DNA from: Desulfobacterales bacterium
GTDB lineage: Bacteria; Desulfobacterota; Desulfobacteria; Desulfobacterales; Desulfosalsimonadaceae
Length of the DNA: 11,917 bases
Direction of reading: 5' to 3'
Assembly (NCBI GenBank): GCA_029933295.1
Contig: JAOZOL010000028.1
Span: forward strand, 1-11,917
The position numbers were made by a program, and so were the translations under genes. Each line of letters starts with the position of its first letter. Position 1 is the stretch's first letter. Of this stretch, positions 7,263 through 11,917 are shown in pieces. The notes under the pieces are model-generated. The model was not told the DNA's origin and made no database searches. It worked only from the letters and a program-made list of their open reading frames with translations.

Positions 7263-7312
7263 TTAATCAATTCTTAAGTATTGAAAATTTGTTATAAGAA
7301 AATTTGTTTGTG
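7263..7312. promoter_or_regulatory. Short divergent intergenic region between nth and the PP-loop gene
   Basis: These 50 AT-rich bases must carry the start signals of two divergent genes. A TATAAG at 7293-7298 on the plus strand and a TATAAC at 7296-7291 on the minus strand could be overlapping -10 elements, but neither has a convincing -35 partner. A plus-strand start from TATAAG would give a leader of roughly 10 bases. Promoter calls here are weak. Confidence 0.3.
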
Positions 7313-8308
7313 ATGATTCATAAAAAAAAAGTTAAAGGCCTGGGACTTTGCTCCGGCGGACTCGATAGTATTCTTTCAGCCCTTGTGTTACGAAAGCAGG
7401 GAATTGAGGTTTTATGGATTGCATTTGAAACCCCGTTTTTTTCCGCTGATAAAGCCCGCAAAGCCTCAAGTAATAACGCAATCCCGATTATTGTCAAGAA
7501 TATTACCGAACAATATTTACCCATGCTGAAAGATCCCAAATGCGGTTATGGCAAACATTTGAATCCCTGCATGGACTGCCACGCATTGATGTTTCGGCTT
7601 GCAGGAGAAATGATGGAAGAAACCAAAAGTAACTTTTTGTTTTCAGGCGAAGTTATGGGTCAGCGCCCCATGTCCCAGAACAAAAATTCCCTGCGGTATG
7701 TGGAAAAAAATTCGGGTTATGACGGATATATTTTAAGGCCGTTGAGCGCAAAAGTATTGCCGGAAACGCCCATGGAATCAAACGGATTGGTGGACAGGGA
7801 AAAGTTATGTGGTTTTACCGGAAGATCCCGAAAGCCTCAAATGGAATTGGCAGGAAAATTCGGAGTCGTTGACTATCCGTCGCCGGCCGGAGGGTGTTTG
7901 TTGACGGATGGCGGGTATGCCAAGCGGCTCAAAGACCTTTTTGACCATCAGGAAAATATTGATGCCTCTGAGATGGATCTTTTGTCCCATGGGCGTCATT
8001 TACGGCTGGATAAAGATGTCAAGGTCGTTATCGGAAGGAATAAAAAAGACAACGAGAACATGCTGCGGTATTACCGGCCGGAAAAGGATATAATGCTAAA
8101 AACAAAAAACATCCCCGGGCCGGTGACATTAATTTCCAGTGGGTGCGGGGGGGATGCCCTTGTCCGTGCGGCATCCATAAGCGCCGGATACAGTAAAGCC
8201 TCAACGGATACTCCGGTCAAGGTGTGCGTGACATACCCGGGCGGACAAAAAGAGATTACGGTGACTCCGATACCGAATACCGAGGTGCAGGATTTGCTGA
8301 TTCCTTGA
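7313..8308 (+). CDS. PP-loop ATPase, MnmA/ThiI-like, with putative C-terminal NFACT-R-like RNA-binding domain
   Basis: With ATG at 7313 the protein has 331 residues. The N-terminal PP-loop signature is SGGLDS (14-19), which binds ATP and adenylates a substrate such as tRNA uridine in thiolation enzymes. It is followed by CGYGKHLNPCMDCHALMFR (77-95), with Cys77, Cys86 and Cys89, then SGEVMGQRPMSQ (111-122), LRPLSAKVLP (141-150) and PSPAGGCLLTD (189-199, Cys195). The part from about residue 220, with GRHLRL and VVIGRNKKDNENMLR, resembles the NFACT-R RNA-binding domain seen fused to thiouridine synthetase-like proteins. Homologues are variously named tRNA methyltransferase/thiouridylase, DUF814-like or ThiI-like; the substrate is not established. 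Three cysteines (86, 89, 195) could hold an Fe-S cluster (inference). TTG 7304 and GTG 7310 are alternative starts. A run of 9 A at 7322-7330 lies just after the start. The 3' end overlaps rlmN by 53 bases. Confidence 0.87.
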   Translation: MIHKKKVKGLGLCSGGLDSILSALVLRKQGIEVLWIAFETPFFSADKARKASSNNAIPIIVKNITEQYLPMLKDPKCGYGKHLNPCMDCHALMFRLAGEMMEETKSNFLFSGEVMGQRPMSQNKNSLRYVEKNSGYDGYILRPLSAKVLPETPMESNGLVDREKLCGFTGRSRKPQMELAGKFGVVDYPSPAGGCLLTDGGYAKRLKDLFDHQENIDASEMDLLSHGRHLRLDKDVKVVIGRNKKDNENMLRYYRPEKDIMLKTKNIPGPVTLISSGCGGDALVRAASISAGYSKASTDTPVKVCVTYPGGQKEITVTPIPNTEVQDLLIP

Positions 8309-9350
8309 TGTTTTTAGCGCAAAGCTGGCCGCAGGCTGCGGAAATGTCGCCTCCCTTGCTGCGGCGTATAATGGCCGTGTAGTTTTTATTGTGAAGCACT
8401 GCCTGAAATGATAATATAACAGACTCGTCCGGCCGTTTAAATTCACTTTCAGGGTGCTCATTGAATGGGATCAGGTTAATTTTTGCCTTTACTGGTCGCA
8501 AAAGTTTTGCCAGCCGGTCGGCATCCGCCATTGAATCATTAATATCTTTAATCAAAATATATTCAAAGGTGATTTTGTTTCTTGGGGCCAGCGGGTAACG
8601 GGAACAGGCATCGATCAACTCTTCTATGGGGTATTTTTTATTGATCGGCATAAGCATATTCCGGGTCCGGTTGTCGGTTGCATTTAATGATATGGCCAGA
8701 TTGATTTTAGTGTCGCGGCCCAGCTCATGGAACTTAGGAATCAGTCCTGATGTGGACAGGGTAACCCGGCGGGTGGAAAACTGCATTCCGCAATCAGGAT
8801 CTGTAATAATATCAATGGCGCGTATCACATTGTCATAATTTGCCAACGGCTCTCCCATGCCCATAAGAACGATGTTTGTCAGTTGTTTTTTACCTGTGAT
8901 GTTTTTGGCGATGCCAAGAATCTGGCCGATGATTTCACCCTGGGTGAGATTGCGAATCAGCCCGGATTTTGCGGTCATGCAAAACCGGCACCCCATGGCG
9001 CAGCCGACCTGGGTGGAAATACACAGCGTGTAATGGTTTTTTTCAGGGATAAGTACGGTTTCAATAAAATTGCCGTCTTTTAATCTGAATAGATATTTTC
9101 TGGCCCCGTCCTCAGAAGTCGCGATCTGTTGAATGTGAAGGTGAGAAAAAATAAAGTGATCAATTAATAACTGCCTGGTTTTTTTTGCGATATCCGTCAT
9201 TTTATCAAAGGATGCAGCGTGTTTGAAGTAGATCCATCGCATGATTTGTCCGGCACGGTAGAGCTTTAATTCGTGCTCTTTTACCCATTGGGTGAGTTCT
9301 TTTTTAGTTAGTTCCGTGATATCCGGTTTATGTGTTGGTTTGCTGTTCAT
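8256..9350 (-). CDS. rlmN: RlmN, radical SAM 23S rRNA A2503 / tRNA A37 C2-methyltransferase
   Basis: The 364-residue protein has the normal RlmN length. RlmN uses a radical SAM mechanism to methylate C2 of A2503 in 23S rRNA and, in many bacteria, A37 of some tRNAs. The [4Fe-4S] ligands are Cys117, Cys121 and Cys124 in VGCAMGCRFC. The two mechanistic cysteines are present: Cys110 (TLCISTQ) and Cys340 (DISAACGQL), matching Cys118 and Cys355 of E. coli RlmN. LMGMGEPLANYDNV (162-175), STRRVTLSTSGLIP (192-205) and NLAISLNA (217-224) are also typical. Cfr resistance enzymes share the mechanism, but the overall sequence, including MGMGEPLANY, reads as ordinary RlmN. The gene is divergent from ffh and convergent with the PP-loop gene, where its last 17 codons overlap that frame. 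No clear Shine-Dalgarno sequence precedes ATG 9350. Confidence 0.96.
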   Translation of the reverse strand: MNSKPTHKPDITELTKKELTQWVKEHELKLYRAGQIMRWIYFKHAASFDKMTDIAKKTRQLLIDHFIFSHLHIQQIATSEDGARKYLFRLKDGNFIETVLIPEKNHYTLCISTQVGCAMGCRFCMTAKSGLIRNLTQGEIIGQILGIAKNITGKKQLTNIVLMGMGEPLANYDNVIRAIDIITDPDCGMQFSTRRVTLSTSGLIPKFHELGRDTKINLAISLNATDNRTRNMLMPINKKYPIEELIDACSRYPLAPRNKITFEYILIKDINDSMADADRLAKLLRPVKAKINLIPFNEHPESEFKRPDESVILSFQAVLHNKNYTAIIRRSKGGDISAACGQLCAKNIKESANPAPRYSVSESP

Positions 9351-9384
9351 TGTTCATCTATTGCCGCATTCATCTGATCATTCA

Positions 9385-9407
9385 CTATTTGTCTTTTTTA
9401 CAAATAG
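9385..9407. repeat. 8-bp perfect inverted repeat in the rlmN-ffh gap
   Basis: CTATTTGT (9385-9392) and ACAAATAG (9400-9407) are exact reverse complements separated by CTTTTTT. The centre is 46 bases upstream of the rlmN start and about 50 bases upstream of the ffh -35 box. It could be an operator or a leader hairpin for rlmN; AT-rich DNA yields such repeats by chance fairly often. Confidence 0.4.
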
Positions 9408-9447
9408 ATATGGTGGTTTGGAATTGACTGTAAAAAACATATTTTCC

Positions 9448-9476
9448 TTGACATAGCATTTATGAAATATTATTTT
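9448..9476 (+). promoter_or_regulatory. Sigma70-type promoter of the ffh-rpsP-khpA-rimM cluster
   Basis: A perfect -35 box TTGACA (9448-9453) is followed after 17 bases by TATTTT (9471-9476, four of six consensus bases). The expected start point near 9483 leaves a leader of about 25 bases before ATG 9509. It is the best promoter match in the window and sits correctly for a housekeeping operon. Confidence 0.65.
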
Positions 9477-9508
9477 CAAGAATTTACTTACAGGGCGTTG
9501 GAATATTT

Positions 9509-10843
9509 ATGTTTGATAATTTAAGCGACAGACTCAATACGGTTTTTAAAAAGCTCAAAGGGCACGGCAAGCTTACTGAGAAAAACATTGAGGAGGGCTT
9601 AAAAGAAGTCCGGATGGCGCTTCTTGAAGCCGATGCTCATTACAAGGTCGTCAAGAAATTGATTGGCGATATCAAAGCGCGTGCTATAGGTCAGGAAGTT
9701 TTGGCGAGCTTAACGCCTGCGCAGCAGGTGATTAAGATAGTCAACGATGAGTTGACGGCGTTGATGGGCAGTCAGAATGAGGGATTAAATCTGTCCGGTC
9801 CGTCGCCGGCCTCAATCATGCTGGTTGGCCTTCAGGGGGCAGGTAAAACCACCACAGCAGGAAAGCTGGCGACTTTGTTAAGAAAACAGGGCCGCAAGCC
9901 CTTCCTTGTGCCGGTGGATGTCTATCGCCCGGCTGCCATTGATCAGCTTCAAAAACTGGCAAAGGAAATTTCCACACCGGTATTTCCGTCCACAACCGAA
10001 ATGGACCCGGTGCAGATCTGCCGGGAGGCAAAGGGGGCTGCGAGTTTGGAAGGGTGTGATACCCTGATTCTTGATACAGCCGGTCGTCTTCATGTGGATG
10101 AAGAATTGATGGCCGAACTGGTTAACATCAAAAATACCCTTCAGCCTTCCGAAATTCTGCTGGTTGCAGATGCCATGACAGGCCAGGATGCCGTGAATAT
10201 CGCACAATCATTTGATACGGCTCTTGATATCGGCGGTGTGGTTTTGTCCAAAATGGACGGCGATGCCAGGGGCGGGGCTGCGCTTTCCATCAGGGCCATC
10301 ACCGACAAACCGATTAAATTTATCGGGGTTGGTGAAAAATTAAATGAACTGGAACCGTTCCATCCGGACAGGGTGGCGTCACGGATTCTGGGTATGGGTG
10401 ATATGCTGTCCTTTATCGAAAAAGCCCAGAATGCCATGGATGAAAAAAAAGCCGCGGCCCTTGAAAAAAAGCTGAGAAAAAATGAGTTCACCCTGGAAGA
10501 TTTTCGCGATCAGATGTCCCAGGTAAGAAAGATGGGATCATTAAATGATCTGATCAAAATGATTCCAGGTGTTGCCAAGAGTAAACAAATGAAAAATTTT
10601 CAGGTGGATGAGCGTGAACTGGTCCGAATTGAAGGAATTATTAACTCAATGACACCGGATGAGCGGCGGAATCATAATATTATTAACGGCAGCAGACGAA
10701 AAAGGATTGCAAAAGGCAGTGGAAACAGTGTACAAAATGTAAATAAGTTGTTGAAAAATTATGCACAAGTGTTAAAAATGATGAAAAAGATCAACAAGGG
10801 CGGTTTTATGCGCGGAATGGGCCGGGCAATGATGCCTTTTTGA
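9509..10843 (+). CDS. ffh: Ffh (SRP54), signal recognition particle GTPase
   Basis: The 444-residue protein is full length. Ffh binds 4.5S/SRP RNA and signal sequences of nascent membrane proteins and delivers ribosomes to FtsY. The N-domain covers about 1-95. The G domain shows the P-loop GLQGAGKTTTAGKLA (107-121), DVYRPAAIDQL (137-147), DTAGR (189-193), the G4 element SKMDGDARGGAAL (247-259; Ser in place of the usual Thr of TKxD, a mild change) and GVGEKLNELEPFHPDR (273-288). The methionine-rich M domain follows, with the RNA-binding signature GSRRKRIAKGSG (394-405) and the tail MRGMGRAMMPF. It heads the ribosome-maturation cluster; rpsP follows after 18 bases. The Shine-Dalgarno region before ATG 9509 is only modest (AGGGCG region). 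Confidence 0.98.
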   Translation: MFDNLSDRLNTVFKKLKGHGKLTEKNIEEGLKEVRMALLEADAHYKVVKKLIGDIKARAIGQEVLASLTPAQQVIKIVNDELTALMGSQNEGLNLSGPSPASIMLVGLQGAGKTTTAGKLATLLRKQGRKPFLVPVDVYRPAAIDQLQKLAKEISTPVFPSTTEMDPVQICREAKGAASLEGCDTLILDTAGRLHVDEELMAELVNIKNTLQPSEILLVADAMTGQDAVNIAQSFDTALDIGGVVLSKMDGDARGGAALSIRAITDKPIKFIGVGEKLNELEPFHPDRVASRILGMGDMLSFIEKAQNAMDEKKAAALEKKLRKNEFTLEDFRDQMSQVRKMGSLNDLIKMIPGVAKSKQMKNFQVDERELVRIEGIINSMTPDERRNHNIINGSRRKRIAKGSGNSVQNVNKLLKNYAQVLKMMKKINKGGFMRGMGRAMMPF

Positions 10844-10861
10844 AGGAGTGGAATAAATAAT

Positions 10862-11101
10862 ATGGCAGTGAAAATCAGATTAGCAAGATTTGGTGCAAAA
10901 AAAAGACCGTTTTACCGAATTGTTGTTGCAGACGGCCGGTATCCGCGTGACGGCAGATTTCTGGAGAACGTCGGCACCTATAATCCTATGGTAGAGCCCA
11001 ATGAAGTTACCTTGAAAAAAGAAAGAATCGAATACTGGCTCGGCCAGGGAGCGACCCCCTCAGACACGGTTAATAGTCTTTTAAAGAAGGAAGGACTCTG
11101 A
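10862..11101 (+). CDS. rpsP: 30S ribosomal protein S16
   Basis: The 79-residue protein has the usual bacterial S16 length and begins with the family signature VKIRLARFGAKKRPFYRIVVAD (from residue 3), followed by GRFLENVGTYNP (31-42) and RIEYWLGQGATPSDTV (55-70). S16 binds 16S rRNA in the 5' domain and is needed for 30S assembly. AAGGAG at 10843-10848, immediately after the ffh stop, is its ribosome binding site; the 13-base spacing is a little long. It lies in the standard ffh-rpsP-khpA-rimM order. Confidence 0.98.
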   Translation: MAVKIRLARFGAKKRPFYRIVVADGRYPRDGRFLENVGTYNPMVEPNEVTLKKERIEYWLGQGATPSDTVNSLLKKEGL

Positions 11102-11155
11102 TTTTATCCAGTTTAAAAATGTTTACCTCTTAATCGTTAATTCACAGCAGCTACT

Positions 11156-11162
11156 AAAGGAG
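11156..11162 (+). promoter_or_regulatory. Strong Shine-Dalgarno site for khpA
   Basis: AAAGGAG lies 7 bases before ATG 11170, in a 68-base gap after rpsP that otherwise shows no promoter or terminator. It supports the khpA start and efficient internal initiation within the operon. Confidence 0.8.
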
Positions 11163-11169
11163 ACGGACT

Positions 11170-11403
11170 ATGAAAGATCTGATCACTTACATTGCAAAAG
11201 CGCTTGTTGACAATCCCGAAGAGGTAAAGGTCACCGAAATCGAGGGTGACCAGACTTCAGTACTGGAGCTGAAAGTCGCAAAGGAAGATTTGGGAAAGGT
11301 GATCGGTAAACAGGGCAGGACCGCCCGGGCAATGAGGACCATTTTAGGCGCATCATCTGCTAAGATCAGAAAAAGAACGGTGCTGGAAATTATAGAAGAT
11401 TAG
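11170..11403 (+). CDS. khpA: KhpA, small KH-domain RNA-binding protein
   Basis: This 77-residue protein consists of a single KH domain. The RNA-binding GxxG loop is GKQG at 46-49, inside LGKVIGKQGRTARAMRTIL (41-59). It corresponds to the YlqC/KhpA family, which acts as an RNA chaperone and in several bacteria pairs with KhpB (Jag). Its place between rpsP and rimM is the conserved location of this family. It has a strong ribosome binding site, and rimM begins 4 bases after its stop. Older annotations call it RNA-binding protein or UPF0109 protein. Confidence 0.95.
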   Translation: MKDLITYIAKALVDNPEEVKVTEIEGDQTSVLELKVAKEDLGKVIGKQGRTARAMRTILGASSAKIRKRTVLEIIED

Positions 11404-11407
11404 GCCC

Positions 11408-11917
11408 ATGGATCAGAATTCTACCCTCCGGATTGGAAAGATTGTGGGGGTACATGGGATGAAGGGTTACCTTAAGGTTTATCCTTTTGCCGAATCAACA
11501 GATCCGTTTGCCCCCGGAAAGCAGTTAACGATGGAATGGCCTGACGGGGAGAGCAAGACGGTTACGGTCGTCGATTCCCAGGCGTATAAAAATTTTTTCC
11601 GTATCGCGTTTGATGGCATTACAGATCGCACATCAGCGGAAACATTGATCGGTGCCGGGCTTTATATCGACAGGGCCAAGTTGCCCGAGCCTGAAGCCGG
11701 GCATTGGTACTGGTGTGATCTCATCGGGCTTGAGGTCTATCAGGCAGATGGTTCCCGTCTTGGCCGGGTTGAGAATTTGTTTGAAACCGGCAGCAATGAT
11801 GTCCTTGTGGTAAAGCAGGGGAATAGGGAAGTTCTTGTTCCGGTTATAGAATCCGTCGTTTGCAGTGTTGATCTTGAAAAAAAAAGGATTATGGTTGATT
11901 TGCCCGAGGGCCTGTAA
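11408..11917 (+). CDS. rimM: RimM, 16S rRNA processing / 30S maturation factor
   Basis: The 169-residue protein is complete; its TAA is the last triplet of the window. RimM binds S19 and assists maturation of the 30S head. The N-terminal RimM domain shows IGKIVGVHGMKGYLKVYPF (8-26); the middle has RTSAETLIGAGLYIDRAKLPE (about 74-94). The C-terminal PRC-barrel domain begins near GHWYWCDLIGLEVY and includes ETGSNDVLVV and VLVPVIESVV. No strong Shine-Dalgarno sequence precedes ATG 11408, which lies 4 bases after khpA, so coupling is likely. A run of 9 A (11877-11885) near the end encodes Glu-Lys-Lys and could permit slippage. In most bacteria trmD follows. Confidence 0.97.
   Translation: MDQNSTLRIGKIVGVHGMKGYLKVYPFAESTDPFAPGKQLTMEWPDGESKTVTVVDSQAYKNFFRIAFDGITDRTSAETLIGAGLYIDRAKLPEPEAGHWYWCDLIGLEVYQADGSRLGRVENLFETGSNDVLVVKQGNREVLVPVIESVVCSVDLEKKRIMVDLPEGL

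Larger units (their letters stand above)
9351..9508. other. Divergent intergenic region between rlmN and ffh
   Basis: This is the longest non-coding stretch (158 bases). It holds a good plus-strand promoter for the ffh cluster (9448-9476) and an 8-bp inverted repeat with a T-rich loop (9385-9407) on the rlmN side. For rlmN I see only weak candidates, such as TTTACA (9434-9429) with TATCTA (9410-9405) on the minus strand. No RNA gene or small ORF is apparent. Confidence 0.7.

Noticed and set aside
7304..7312. TTG (7304) or GTG (7310) as the start of the PP-loop gene.
   Set aside because: ATG at 7313 is the commoner codon and still leaves a complete PP-loop domain; GTG 7310 has slightly better spacing from AAGAA, so it remains possible but is not preferred.
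8329..8341. GC-rich inverted repeat CCGCA-GGC-TGCGG as a terminator for the PP-loop gene.
   Set aside because: The stem is only 5 bp, no T-run follows, and it lies inside conserved rlmN coding sequence around the essential Cys340 region.
8256..9350. Cfr-type antibiotic resistance methyltransferase instead of RlmN.
   Set aside because: Length, MGMGEPLANYDNV, the STRRVTLST segment and the chromosomal setting fit RlmN; no feature pointing to Cfr or a mobile context is visible.

Overview
The window carries ordinary chromosomal genes of an anaerobic bacterium, most likely a sulfate reducer of the Desulfobacterota (Desulfobacterales). This placement is an inference. It rests on moderate GC content, the MoeA fused to a PBP-like domain (a form common in anaerobes that use Mo/W enzymes), a single-chain PP-loop RNA-thiolation-like protein, and the protein sequence style. 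No rRNA, tRNA, CRISPR array, IS element or phage gene is visible. Almost all of the DNA is coding; the largest gap is 158 bases.

Left block (1-7262, minus strand, read right to left): nth and nfo are 4 bases apart and form a base-excision-repair pair. A perfect 11-bp hairpin follows at the nfo stop. Next comes a tightly packed series: a DapF-family protein, a MoeA, a second MoeA fused to a PBP-like ligand-binding domain, archease, and the RNA ligase RtcB, which runs off the left edge. Junctions are a 32-base overlap (dapF/moeA), 7 bases (moeA/moeA-PBP), a 1-base TGATG overlap (moeA-PBP/archease) and 21 bases (archease/rtcB), so one transcript is likely.

Middle (7263-9350): a plus-strand PP-loop ATPase with a putative C-terminal NFACT-R-like RNA-binding domain converges on minus-strand rlmN; the two reading frames overlap by 53 bases.

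Right block (9351-11917, plus strand): behind a good sigma70-type promoter lie ffh, rpsP, khpA and rimM, the classic SRP / ribosome-maturation cluster, in which trmD would normally come next. The rimM stop codon is the last base triplet of the window.

The most unusual observation is that the DapF-family protein has serine at both positions of the catalytic cysteine pair (Ser72 and Ser217) while the surrounding active-site motifs are kept. It also sits among molybdenum-cofactor genes rather than lysine genes. Next in interest are the tandem MoeA pair with its fused ligand-binding domain, the archease-rtcB pair attached to that operon, and the PP-loop protein of unknown exact substrate.
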